A stretch of DNA of 64,000 nucleotides, taken from NCBI GenBank assembly GCA_016192135.1, contig JACPUR010000038.1, positions 62,001-126,000 on the forward strand. The letters are read 5' to 3'. The notes below the pieces were generated by a model, which was not told the origin of the DNA, ran no database searches, and saw nothing but the letters and a program-made list of their open reading frames with translations. The translations under genes were made by a program, and so were the position numbers. The DNA comes from Candidatus Tectomicrobia bacterium. Its GTDB lineage: Bacteria; UBA8248. Shown piece after piece: positions 1 through 8,200 of this stretch. Positions within the stretch are counted from its first letter, which is position 1; every line of letters begins with the position of its first letter.

Positions 1-2399
1 CCCTCGATGACCTTCCGGAGGAAGACCACCTCCTCCCCCCACTCCCGCACCTCGACCGTGAGGTTCCGCACCCGGGGGAGCACCTTCGCCAGCTCCGCCA
101 GCTCGTGGTAGTGGGTGGCGAAGAGCGTCCGCGGCCGGCAGCGCTCGGAGTTGTGGAGGAACTCCACCACCGCCCAGGCGATGCTCACCCCGTCGTAGGT
201 GCTCGTGCCCCGGCCGACCTCGTCCAGCACCACGAAGCTGCGCGGCGTGGCCTCCCGGAGGATGGCGGCCGTCTCCACCATTTCGACCATGAAGGTGCTC
301 TGCCCGTCGAGCAGGCGGTCGTGCGCGCCCACCCGGGTGAAAACGCGGTCCACCCGCCCGATGCGCGCCGAGCGCGCGGGCACGAAGCTCCCCATCTGCG
401 CCATCAGGACGATGAGGGCGCACTGGCGGAGGTAGGTGGATTTGCCCGACATGTTCGGCCCGGTGAGGATAAGCACCTGCCTCTCGCCGCCGATCTCCAG
501 ATCGTTCGGCACGAAGGAAGGAGAGGCCGCGTCGGCCTCTATGACCGGATGCCTCCCCTCCGCGATCTCGATGGCCTCGCCCTCATCCACGGCCGGCCGC
601 ACGTACCCCCGCCGGGCGGCCACCTCGGCCAGCGCGGCCAGGGCGTCCAGGCGGGCCACCCGATCCGCCGCCGCGAGGAGGCGCTTCGAGTCGGCCCCCA
701 CCCTCGCGCGCAGGCGCCCAAAGAGGAGGAACTCCAGCTCCTTCGCCTTCTCCTCGGCCCCGAGGACGTCCTCCTCGATCTTCTTGAGCTCGGGCGTGAT
801 GTAGCGCTCGGCCGAAACCAGGGTCTGCTTGCGCGTGTACTCGGGCGGCGCCTGGTCGGAGAAGCGCTTCGTCAGCTCGAGATAGAAGCCGAATACGCGG
901 TTGAAGCCCACCTTGACCGGAAGGCCCGTGCGCTCCCGCTCCCGCGCCTCGTAGGCCGTGAGCCAGGACTTCCCTTCCCGCCCCGCGAGGCGAAGGCGGT
1001 CGAGCTCCGGGTCCACCCCGTCGCGGAACATCCCGCCGTCGCGGATGCCCGCGGGCGGGTCGTCCACGATGGCCCTCCGCAGCTCCCCCGCCAGCTCCTC
1101 GAGGGGGTCCCACCCTTCCGCGAGCTGGCGGAGCGCGGCGGCCCGGGTTTCCTCCAGGCGGGCGCCCAGCGAGGGCAGCGCCGCGAGCGAGGCGCCCAGG
1201 CCGCAGAGGTCGCGCGCGTTCGCCGTCTGGAGTCCCACCCGGCCCAGGATGCGCTCCAGGTCCTGCACCGACCGGAGGCTCTCCCGAAGGCCCAGGCGGA
1301 GGGAGGCATTCTCCACGAACTCCTCCACCGCGTCCGCCCGGTGCGCGACGGCCGCGGCCGACACCAGCGGCGCCAGCACCCATTTCTTGAGGAGACGCCC
1401 GCCCATGCCGGTGAGGGTCTCGTCGAGGAGGTGAAAGAGCGTTCCCTTTTTCCCCCCGTCGGCGGCCGAGCGCACGAGGTCGAGGTTCCGCTGCGTCGCC
1501 GCGTCCAGGACCATGACGTCCGCCAGCCGGCCGAAGGCGACCGGACGAAGGTGCGGCAGCCCTCCCGGCTGGTTCTCCCTCACGAACTCCAGGAGCGCCG
1601 CGGCCGCCCCCGCCGCCGCGGGGTGGGCCCGGGCGATCTCTCCCATCGAAGGCTCCTCCGGGAACTGACCGGCCAGCCGCTCCCCGGCCGTCCCCGGGGC
1701 GAAGGCCTGGGCGGAACGGGCCTCGACCCGCGCACTCATCTCCCGAAGGCGGGCCTGGGCGGGCGCGGGCATCGCCGCGCCCTGCGGGAGGAGGACCTCC
1801 CGGGGCCGGAGGCGCTCGAGCTCGCCCGCCAGGAGGGACTCCGGGCGGCTGCCCCCGATCTCCAAGGCGTGGAACTCTCCCGTCGTGATGTCGGCCCAGG
1901 CGAGGCCCCACCCCTCCTTCCCCGGGAGGAGCCCTGCGAGGTACTGGGACTCCTTGCTGTCCAGGAATCGCGGGTCGGCCACCGCCGTTCCCGGGGTGAG
2001 GACGCGCACCACTTCGCGGCGGACGACCCCCTTCGCCTCGGCCGGATTCCCGATCTGATCGCAGATGGCCACCTTGTACCCTGCCTCGAGGAGCCGGGCG
2101 CAGTAAGGGGCGTAGGCGTGGATGGGGACGCCGCACATGGGGATGGGGCCATCGGCGTCGCTCTGGCGGGACGTAAGGGCCAGCTCGAGCGCCTTGGCGG
2201 CCTGCCGGGCGTCCTCGTAGAACATCTCGTAGAAATCGCCCATCTGGAAGAAGAGAAGCGCGTCCGGGTGGCGCGCCTTCATCTCCAGGTACTGGCGCAT
2301 GGCGGGGGTGGACTTCTCCGGGGCCGTCCATGCCCCGGCGGGGGCGCGGTCATCGGCGGAGGGAGGGGCGCCGGCTTCGGCCCTAGGCGTTCGGGCCAT
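1..2399 (-). CDS. mutS: DNA mismatch repair protein MutS (3' end cut by window edge)
   Basis: MutS recognises base mismatches and small loops and recruits MutL for repair. About 799 residues are present and the C-terminus lies off the left edge. The mismatch-wedge motif GDFYE is at about residues 54-58. The ATPase Walker A GPNMSGKST is near residue 646, followed by the Walker B/signature stretch LDEVGRGTSTYDG near 725 and then FATHYHEL. The ATG at 2399 gives an N-terminal lead of about 33 residues before the conserved MRQYLEMKARHPDALL block. It overlaps the end of the upstream lapA-like gene by 17 bases, so the two are probably translationally coupled. The family assignment is certain. Only the exact start is open, because an internal ATG lies just before the conserved block. 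Confidence 0.97.
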   Translation of the reverse strand, partial: MARTPRAEAGAPPSADDRAPAGAWTAPEKSTPAMRQYLEMKARHPDALLFFQMGDFYEMFYEDARQAAKALELALTSRQSDADGPIPMCGVPIHAYAPYCARLLEAGYKVAICDQIGNPAEAKGVVRREVVRVLTPGTAVADPRFLDSKESQYLAGLLPGKEGWGLAWADITTGEFHALEIGGSRPESLLAGELERLRPREVLLPQGAAMPAPAQARLREMSARVEARSAQAFAPGTAGERLAGQFPEEPSMGEIARAHPAAAGAAAALLEFVRENQPGGLPHLRPVAFGRLADVMVLDAATQRNLDLVRSAADGGKKGTLFHLLDETLTGMGGRLLKKWVLAPLVSAAAVAHRADAVEEFVENASLRLGLRESLRSVQDLERILGRVGLQTANARDLCGLGASLAALPSLGARLEETRAAALRQLAEGWDPLEELAGELRRAIVDDPPAGIRDGGMFRDGVDPELDRLRLAGREGKSWLTAYEARERERTGLPVKVGFNRVFGFYLELTKRFSDQAPPEYTRKQTLVSAERYITPELKKIEEDVLGAEEKAKELEFLLFGRLRARVGADSKRLLAAADRVARLDALAALAEVAARRGYVRPAVDEGEAIEIAEGRHPVIEADAASPSFVPNDLEIGGERQVLILTGPNMSGKSTYLRQCALIVLMAQMGSFVPARSARIGRVDRVFTRVGAHDRLLDGQSTFMVEMVETAAILREATPRSFVVLDEVGRGTSTYDGVSIAWAVVEFLHNSERCRPRTLFATHYHELAELAKVLPRVRNLTVEVREWGEEVVFLRKVIE

Positions 2400-2790
2400 C
2401 CTTGCCTTCCTCTCGATCGGGGCGCGCGGCCGCGCCGGCCGGGGGCGGAAGGGCGGGGTATGTCTCCTGGGGCTTCTGATCTCCGGGGTGCTCGTTCGAC
2501 GCGGCGAGGAGGCGGCCGCTCTGCTCCCGGACCCGCTCCATTTCCCGCTCGACCTCCCGCACCTGGCGGCGGAGCGCCCGCTGCGCGCGGCGGTAGCGCA
2601 TGCGGTCGAAGAGCCCGCCCAGCCAGGCGATGAGGAAGCCCGCGGTGAAGACGGCGAGGAGGAGATAAAAGAGCCGCAGGCTGAGCGTGCCCCAGTAATA
2701 ATCAATCGTAACCACTTCCATGTTCACGGCCCCGAAGCTCGCCACGGCGAGGGCGCCGGCGAGCCCGAGGAGAAAGCGCAGGTTCCCCAT
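2383..2790 (-). CDS. lapA: LapA-type (DUF1049) inner-membrane protein
   Basis: A protein of 135 residues with two hydrophobic segments, at about residues 4-20 and 36-58, separated by the short loop NMEVVTIDYYWGTLSL. A charged, probably coiled-coil cytoplasmic tail (about 65-100) and a Pro-rich end follow. This is the architecture of the LapA/DUF1049 family. In enterobacteria that family helps tune LPS synthesis and assembly at the inner membrane. The gene lies 3 bases after the HIT gene and overlaps mutS by 17 bases, so it is inside an operon. The family call rests on the topology and the N-terminal pattern; function in this organism is inferred. Confidence 0.75.
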   Translation of the reverse strand: MGNLRFLLGLAGALAVASFGAVNMEVVTIDYYWGTLSLRLFYLLLAVFTAGFLIAWLGGLFDRMRYRRAQRALRRQVREVEREMERVREQSGRLLAASNEHPGDQKPQETYPALPPPAGAAARPDREEGKDGPNA

Positions 2791-2793
2791 GAG

Positions 2794-3297
2794 TCAGCCC
2801 CTGGAATCGAACGCCGGGCGGAGCGTCTCGTAGGTGCGGCTCAAGTCCTCCGGAATGACCCGGACGCCGCCCAGGACGGTCATCATGTTGTGGTCCCCTT
2901 CCCAGCGGGGGACGACGTGCAGGTGTACGTGCTCCTCGATTCCCGCCCCGGCGGCTTTCCCCAGATTGAACCCCACGTTGAAGCCGTGGGCGTTCATCCG
3001 CTGGCGGAGGACGGCCACGCACCGCTGGGCCAGGAGAATCATCTCCGACGCCTCCCCCGGGAGCAGCGAGGTGAAGTCCGGCGTGTGGCGGAACGGCACC
3101 ACCATCAGATGGCCGTTCGAGTACGGATACTTGTTCATGATGACGTAGGCGCCCGGCGTCCGGTGGAGAATGAGATTCCCGGGCCCGTCGGCGGCCCCTG
3201 GCAGGGCGCAGAAGATGCAGCCGGCGCTGTCGCCTTCGCCGGCGGAAGCACCCTTTACCACGAAATCCCGCCGCCAGGGCGCCCACAGGCGCTCCAT
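2794..3297 (-). CDS. HIT-family nucleotide hydrolase/phosphorylase (AP4A-type)
   Basis: A histidine-triad protein of 167 residues. The HIT motif HVHLHVVPRW lies in the C-terminal half, and a CIFC pair near the N-terminus is typical of the zinc-binding, AP4A-phosphorylase-like branch. The family acts on dinucleoside polyphosphates or nucleoside phosphoramidates in the cytoplasm. The open frame extends another 45 codons upstream, but the ATG at 3297 (MERLWAPWRRDFV) matches the conserved family N-terminus and has a GGAGGTG ribosome site just upstream. It lies 4 bases after ybeY and 3 before the lapA-like gene. Confidence 0.9.
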   Translation of the reverse strand: MERLWAPWRRDFVVKGASAGEGDSAGCIFCALPGAADGPGNLILHRTPGAYVIMNKYPYSNGHLMVVPFRHTPDFTSLLPGEASEMILLAQRCVAVLRQRMNAHGFNVGFNLGKAAGAGIEEHVHLHVVPRWEGDHNMMTVLGGVRVIPEDLSRTYETLRPAFDSRG

Positions 3298-3301
3298 GCG
3301 C

Positions 3302-3766
3302 TCACCTCCGTCGCCGGTGCTCTCCACGCCGCATTTTTTCGAGAATCCCGCCGAGTTCCCTCTCCTTCCGGCGCATCCGGCCCGCCTCACGGGGGGCATG
3401 GTGGTCGTGCCCCTTGAGGTGAAGGATGCCATGGATCAGGAGCCGATCAATCGCCTCGGCGAGCGACTCCCCTTCCTCCGCGGCCTGCCGGGCGGCTTCA
3501 TCGGCCGAGATGACCACGTCGCCCAGGTAGGGGCCCTCGTCCCCGCCTCCGGCGGGAGTGGGGAGAGGAAAGGAAAGGACGTCGGTGGTTTCATCGAGGC
3601 CGCGGAAGCGCCGGTTTAGCGGGCGCATCGCCCGGTCGCTGATCAGGACGACGCTTACCGACTCATGCTCCGAGCGGAGGCTTGAGAGGATTGCTTCCGC
3701 CCGCCGCCGCAGAGCCGGCAAGGCGACCCTGACCCGCTTTTGCCGGTTTTGGATAGACACCGCCAT
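3302..3766 (-). CDS. ybeY: Endoribonuclease YbeY (16S rRNA maturation)
   Basis: YbeY is a zinc-dependent endoribonuclease for 3'-end maturation of 16S rRNA and ribosome quality control. The protein has 154 residues, normal for the family. The metal motif HGILHLKGHDH gives ligands H112, H116 and H122, and the conserved TDVLSFP lies at about 61-67. The N-terminus MAVSIQNRQKRV looks genuine for the family, so the first 104 bases of the gene overlap the 3' end of pgpH in another frame. That overlap is unusually long. The neighbours phoH and pgpH are typical for ybeY. Confidence 0.95.
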   Translation of the reverse strand: MAVSIQNRQKRVRVALPALRRRAEAILSSLRSEHESVSVVLISDRAMRPLNRRFRGLDETTDVLSFPLPTPAGGGDEGPYLGDVVISADEAARQAAEEGESLAEAIDRLLIHGILHLKGHDHHAPREAGRMRRKERELGGILEKMRRGEHRRRR

Positions 3767-6143
3767 TCGGGGCTCCCTTCTTCTCCGGGGCGGGCTGCCC
3801 CGGATAGGTTACCCGGTGATGGTGGATTCCGGCCAGCACCCGGAGGAAGGCCGCCTGGATCCGTCCCAGATCCTTGAGCGTCAGGTTGCACCCGTCGAGC
3901 TGCCCGTCGGCGAAGGCGGTCTGGATGGCGCGCTCCACCAGGGCGGCGAGGCGCCCCGGCGAGGAGTCGGGCAGCGCGCGGGAGGAGGCTTCGACGATGT
4001 CGGCGAGCATGAGGATGCCCGTCTCCCGCGTCTGGGGCTTGGGCCCCGGGTAGCAGAAGGCCTCCTCGCGCGGCTCGTCCCCGCTCTTGGCGCCCTTCGC
4101 CTTCTCGTAGAAATAGCGGATGAGCGAGGTGCCGTGGTGCTGGGCGATCATGTCGATGATTTCCTGGGGCAGCTTGTGCTCCCGCGCCAGTTCGACGCCC
4201 TCCTTGACGTGGCTGATGAGGATGAGGGCGCTCATGTTGGGGCTCAGGCGGTCGTGCCGGTTCTCCCGGCCCTGGTTCTCGATGAAGTATTCGGGCTTGA
4301 AGATCTTGCCGATGTCGTGGAAGTAGGCGCCCACGCGCGAGAGCAGCGGGTGGGCGTTGATGGCCTCGGCGGCCTCCTCGGCGAGGTTCCCGACGATGAG
4401 GCTGTGATGGTAGGTGCCGGGCGCCCGGACCACCAGCTGGCGGAGCACGGGATGGTTCTGGTCCGTCAGTTCGAGGAGCCGCATGTCGGTGGTCAGCTTG
4501 AAGACGGATTCCAGCAGGGGCATGGCCGCCGACACCACGATGACGTTCGCCATCCCGCCCGCGAACGCCAGGGGGACGGCCATCCATCGCATCACCGCGA
4601 CGGAAATGCCTTCCTGCATGCTGAAGCCCAGGGCGAGCGCCGCGTTGATGAGCCCGATCGACATGCAGGCGAGGAGGATCGAGGAGCGCTGGCGGTAGTG
4701 CTTCCACTGAATGGCGGAGTATACCCCGCCCGCGAGGGCCATCAGGCTGAACTGGACGCTCCCGGGGATGAGCAGCGCGGTCAGGCCGGCCGTCACGACG
4801 GCCATCATCACGGCGGCCGAGCGGCCCAACAGGAGGGCGGCCAGCATGGGGGCCGAGGCGAAGGGGATGATGAAATGGAACGAGTGCAGCGCCACCTGCC
4901 GATAGGCCTCGTGGAGGGTGAGGGCCACCAGGAGACCCAGCTTGACCAGCAGCGCCTGGGACATGAGGAGAATCACGAATAGCACGAGCGGCTTGGGCCC
5001 CCGCAGGATGCTCAGCAGGTAGCGCTTCGCGCAGACCCAGGCGAGCGAGAGGAGGAGGAAGGAGACGATCGCCGTCCCCAGCATGTTGTCCACGACGTGG
5101 CGCTGGCGGTCGGTCTTGTCGAGGCTCTTCAGCTTGATGACATGGTTTTCGGTGATGCGTTCGCCTTCGCGGACGATCATCTCCCCTTCCTTGAGGAGCT
5201 GGGTCACGGGCTGGATTTTGGCGGCTTCCTCCTGCTGCGCCTCGACCGTCGCCCGGCTGTTGAAGGTCAAGTTGGGCCGCGTGACCTTGGCGGCCAGCGC
5301 GATGAGGTGCTCCCGTAAGGGAGGAGACGTCCGGAGGTCGAGCCGCCCGGCCCGCTGCTTCAGAAAGCCCTCGACCGCGCGTAGCTCGATGGGCACGATC
5401 GAGGCGTCCAGATTGACACGCCTGCCCGAGCGGATGTCGCGGACCATGATACCCTTGGCGATGTGCGTCCCATAGAGTTGCTTGTCGCTCACGATGACGG
5501 CCGCGAGGGCGGTCCGGAAGAGCTTGCTCAGGTCCTGGCGTATCCAGATTTCGTAGCGGTTCTCGCGGAACCATTCGCGTATCCGGGGCGTCACGGCCCC
5601 CTCGAAGGCGCGCTCGAAGGCTTCCTCCGCGCCGCGGAAGATGGGCGACTTGAAGACCCCTTCCAGCACGAGGGTTTCGGAAATCACGTCAGGGGCCTTG
5701 CCGGCCTCGGCCAGCAGCGTGTTGCGGACGACGTCGCTCTGCGCCCGCAGCGTCTTCTGGACCGTGTCGAAGACACTGCGGATCCTGGCTTCGATCTCGT
5801 CGTCGAGCTTCGTGTCCAGGTCATAGTGCGGGAGGACCTTTTCGCGCGCCTCCTGGCGGAGGATCTCGGTCGCCGCCGGATCCTGAACGTACATGTCCTC
5901 GGGTGCCTTGATGTCCCGGCGGACGATGTCCCCAACCCGGTAGCTGACGGAGGTGGAGTAGAGGCCCGTCGTCGTGACGAGCGCGATGAAGAGGCTCAGC
6001 GCGGCTCCCATCACCCATGGGAAGTAGGCGCCGCCCACCATGGCCCGCTGAGAGGGCTTCCGGGCCCCGCCGCGGGGCTGGAGCCGGCGCGGAAAGCCGT
6101 TCTTGGCTTTGCCGGACGCTTTCTGGGTGCCGGTTCGCGTCAT
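3663..6143 (-). CDS. pgpH: 7TM-HD phosphohydrolase, PgpH family (c-di-AMP phosphodiesterase type)
   Basis: A large membrane HD-domain protein of 826 residues. A short basic N-terminus and one membrane segment (about 40-62) precede a long extracytoplasmic 7TMR-HDED-like region (about 65-340). A cluster of membrane helices follows (about 350-570), then a cytoplasmic HD domain with GTYHHSLIVGNLAEEAA, FHDIGK (near 609) and AQHHGT. In Firmicutes this family hydrolyses cyclic di-AMP; in other phyla the activity is inferred. The order phoH-pgpH-ybeY is widely conserved. The last ~35 residues after IHHHRVTYPGQP are low-complexity and encoded inside the 5' end of ybeY, so the tail may be a product of lost-stop overlap. 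Confidence 0.9.
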   Translation of the reverse strand: MTRTGTQKASGKAKNGFPRRLQPRGGARKPSQRAMVGGAYFPWVMGAALSLFIALVTTTGLYSTSVSYRVGDIVRRDIKAPEDMYVQDPAATEILRQEAREKVLPHYDLDTKLDDEIEARIRSVFDTVQKTLRAQSDVVRNTLLAEAGKAPDVISETLVLEGVFKSPIFRGAEEAFERAFEGAVTPRIREWFRENRYEIWIRQDLSKLFRTALAAVIVSDKQLYGTHIAKGIMVRDIRSGRRVNLDASIVPIELRAVEGFLKQRAGRLDLRTSPPLREHLIALAAKVTRPNLTFNSRATVEAQQEEAAKIQPVTQLLKEGEMIVREGERITENHVIKLKSLDKTDRQRHVVDNMLGTAIVSFLLLSLAWVCAKRYLLSILRGPKPLVLFVILLMSQALLVKLGLLVALTLHEAYRQVALHSFHFIIPFASAPMLAALLLGRSAAVMMAVVTAGLTALLIPGSVQFSLMALAGGVYSAIQWKHYRQRSSILLACMSIGLINAALALGFSMQEGISVAVMRWMAVPLAFAGGMANVIVVSAAMPLLESVFKLTTDMRLLELTDQNHPVLRQLVVRAPGTYHHSLIVGNLAEEAAEAINAHPLLSRVGAYFHDIGKIFKPEYFIENQGRENRHDRLSPNMSALILISHVKEGVELAREHKLPQEIIDMIAQHHGTSLIRYFYEKAKGAKSGDEPREEAFCYPGPKPQTRETGILMLADIVEASSRALPDSSPGRLAALVERAIQTAFADGQLDGCNLTLKDLGRIQAAFLRVLAGIHHHRVTYPGQPAPEKKGAPNGGVYPKPAKAGQGRLAGSAAAGGSNPLKPPLGA

Positions 6144-6197
6144 CAGGAAGTTATCCTCGAGAGGCCCCTAAGCTGCGCGTACGGCCGGCGGAGGGAG

Positions 6198-7154
6198 TCA
6201 GACCCGGGTCGCTTCATAGGCGGAGACGATTTTTCGGACCAGCGGGGTTCGGACGACGTCCCGCTCCGTAAAGAAGATGAACCGCACCTCTTCGAGATGG
6301 GTCAGCACCTTATGGACGTGAATGAGGCCGCATCCCGCCGATTCCGGCAGATCGATCTGGGTAATATCCCCTGTGACGATGGCTTTGCTGCCCGTCCCCA
6401 GGCGAGTCAAGAACATCTTCATCTGCTCCGGGGTCGTGTTCTGCGCCTCATCCAAGATGATGAACGAGTCGTTCAGCGAGCGCCCGCGCATGTAGGCCAG
6501 GGGCGCGACCTCGATCTCTCCCCGCTGGATGAGGCGCTCGGCCCGCTCGAACTCCACCATGTCGTTCAACGCGTCGAAGAGAGGGCGGAGGTAGGGGTTC
6601 ACCTTCTCCTGGAGGTCGCCGGGCAGAAAGCCGAGCTTCTCCCCCGCCTCCACCACCGGACGGGTGAGGACGATGCGCGAATAGGCTTTCTGGAGCAGGC
6701 CGGACACGGCCGCCGCCATGGCGAGATAGGTTTTCCCGGTTCCGGCGGGGCCGATGCCGAAAACCACGTCGCACTGGCGGATGGCCTCCAGGTAGTCCCG
6801 CTGCACCGGGCTCTTCGGGATGATGTAGCGCCGCTTCGATGAAACCGAGATACGCCCGGCCGCCAGGTCGCGCAGGGTGAGGCCCGGCTCGCCCACCACC
6901 GCCCGCACCAGGGTCGCCACTTCGGAGGGATCGAACCGCACCCCTTCCTCTAGGCAGGCCTGCAGGTCGTCCAGGAAGCGCAGGGCCGCATCCACGGGGG
7001 CGGACTCGCCCTCCGCCGAGAAGCCTTCGGAGGTGACGCGAATCTTCACCCCGAATGCCTTCTCCACCGCCCGGAGGGATTCATCCCGGTTTCCGATGAT
7101 GTGGATGAGCCGATCAGGCCCTGCTAGAGGGGAAGCGGATGTCCGGATGGCCAA
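6198..7154 (-). CDS. phoH: PhoH-like ATPase
   Basis: A PhoH-family P-loop protein of 318 residues. An N-terminal KH-like segment (about 15-70) is followed by the ATPase domain with Walker A GPAGTGKT (135-142), the conserved LTRPVVEAGEKLGFLPGD, and Walker B FIILDEAQNTT. The family is linked to RNA metabolism and stress, and its neighbour ybeY to rRNA maturation. The reading frame opens with TTG at 7154 (MAIRTSASPL), because no in-frame ATG precedes the conserved HIIGNRDESLRAVE block. A promoter and a 14-base palindrome lie directly upstream. It is the likely first gene of the unit phoH-pgpH-ybeY-HIT-lapA-mutS. Confidence 0.95.
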   Translation of the reverse strand: MAIRTSASPLAGPDRLIHIIGNRDESLRAVEKAFGVKIRVTSEGFSAEGESAPVDAALRFLDDLQACLEEGVRFDPSEVATLVRAVVGEPGLTLRDLAAGRISVSSKRRYIIPKSPVQRDYLEAIRQCDVVFGIGPAGTGKTYLAMAAAVSGLLQKAYSRIVLTRPVVEAGEKLGFLPGDLQEKVNPYLRPLFDALNDMVEFERAERLIQRGEIEVAPLAYMRGRSLNDSFIILDEAQNTTPEQMKMFLTRLGTGSKAIVTGDITQIDLPESAGCGLIHVHKVLTHLEEVRFIFFTERDVVRTPLVRKIVSAYEATRV

Positions 7155-7175
7155 AAGGTCTCTGCTCCTCGCGCG

Positions 7176-7189
7176 GTGACGTACGTCAC
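7176..7189. promoter_or_regulatory. 14-bp perfect palindrome in the phoH leader
   Basis: The bases GTGACGTACGTCAC form a perfect palindrome. It lies between the predicted transcription start (about 7193) and the phoH TTG start. The position just downstream of the promoter is that of a repressor operator. In RNA it would also make a short hairpin near the 5' end. No regulator is identified in the window. Confidence 0.4.
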
Positions 7190-7199
7190 ACCGGGGCGG

Positions 7200-7228
7200 A
7201 TCGTACGCTGGCCGTCAGGGGGCGTCAA
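7200..7228 (-). promoter_or_regulatory. Sigma-70-type promoter upstream of phoH
   Basis: Read on the minus strand, TTGACG (7228-7223) is followed after 17 bases by TACGAT (7205-7200). That is 5/6 and 4/6 matches to consensus with ideal spacing. It sits 46 bases upstream of the phoH start, in the gap after the Xer gene, and would drive phoH and the genes behind it. Confidence 0.55.
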
Positions 7229-7264
7229 TAGGTTGAAGTTCCCCAGTTTCGTAAAAAATACGCC

Positions 7265-8200
7265 TCAATTTCGAGGGTGGAACCGATCCAAGGTGTCCCG
7301 GAGGGCGTCCCGGTCCACCTGGGTGTAGATCTCGGTCGTCGAAATATCGGCGTGGCCCAGAAGGGCCTGGACCGCCCGGAGGTCCGCCCCCCGCCGCAGA
7401 AGATGGGTCGCGAAGCTGTGCCGCAGCATGTGTGGGCTCACTTCCTTTTGAATATCAGCGGCTTTCGCCCAAAGCTTCAACCGGACCCAGAAGGCCTGCC
7501 GGGTCATCGGCCCGCCCCGGCGGGTCAAGAAAAGATGCTCCGACAGCCTCCCCCGCCGGAACGCGGGCCGGACCTCATCAAGGTAGTCCGCCAGCCGGCG
7601 GCGGGCCACATCGCCCAAAGGCACCAGGCGAGTCTTATCCCCTTTCCCGTGAATGAGGCAGAACCCCGCGTCGAGCCGGACCTGGCCCAGGCCCAGCCCC
7701 ACCAGCTCGCTCACCCGCAGGCCCGTCGCGTAGAGGAGCTCCAGCATCGCACCGTCCCGCTGTCCCTCGAGGGTTTTCTCATCCGGGGCGGCCAGGAGGC
7801 GGTCCACCTCGTCGTCCGTTAAAGTTTTCGGCAGGCGCTTCCAGGCGGCGGACTGAGCCATGTCGGCCGTGAAGTTCGTCTTCACCCGCTCTTCCTGCAC
7901 CAAGAAGCGCGCGAAGGCCCGCAGTGTCGAGAGGTGCCGGCGCAGGGTTCGATCGGACTTTCCCAGCCGGCGCTGGGCGCCCAGGTAGGCGGCCACGGCC
8001 GGCCGGTCCCAGGCCAGAGGGTTTCCCGCCCCCGTCTCCTGGGCCCAGGCGAGGAAGGAGCGCACGTCGAAGGCGTAGCTCTCCACCGTCAGAGGGGCGA
8101 GGCGGCGCTCCACCGCAAGGAAGTCCTCGAAGGAGCGCAGCAACTCCCCGAGCTCCGGCGCAAGGCTCCTCCTGGGCTGCGCGGGGGATTTGGGCTTCAC
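7265..8200 (-). CDS. xerD: Tyrosine recombinase XerC/XerD family
   Basis: A site-specific tyrosine recombinase of 311 residues, the usual length of XerC/XerD, which resolve chromosome dimers at dif. An N-terminal SAM-like core-binding domain (about 15-110) precedes the catalytic domain. The full catalytic set is visible: R162 (ATGLRVSEL), K186 (HGKGDKTR), H257 and R260 ([10 protein letters not shown]), H283 ([14 protein letters not shown]) and nucleophile Y292. The start is GTG at 8200, which shares a GTGA 4-base overlap with the murJ stop, so it is coupled to murJ. The frame remains open further upstream, but that extension lies inside murJ. XerD-like by resemblance; XerC cannot be excluded, and no dif site is seen here. 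Confidence 0.92.
   Translation of the reverse strand: MKPKSPAQPRRSLAPELGELLRSFEDFLAVERRLAPLTVESYAFDVRSFLAWAQETGAGNPLAWDRPAVAAYLGAQRRLGKSDRTLRRHLSTLRAFARFLVQEERVKTNFTADMAQSAAWKRLPKTLTDDEVDRLLAAPDEKTLEGQRDGAMLELLYATGLRVSELVGLGLGQVRLDAGFCLIHGKGDKTRLVPLGDVARRRLADYLDEVRPAFRRGRLSEHLFLTRRGGPMTRQAFWVRLKLWAKAADIQKEVSPHMLRHSFATHLLRRGADLRAVQALLGHADISTTEIYTQVDRDALRDTLDRFHPRN

Noticed and set aside
105-2633. 842-codon plus-strand frame opposite mutS
   Set aside because: It is antisense to a clear mutS, has low-complexity Arg/Gly/Pro composition and no motifs. Long opposite-strand frames are expected at this GC content.
7265-8200. Mobile integrase or genomic island marked by the tyrosine recombinase
   Set aside because: Length, motifs and coupling to murJ fit a housekeeping XerC/XerD. 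No attachment sites, tRNA or cargo genes are near.
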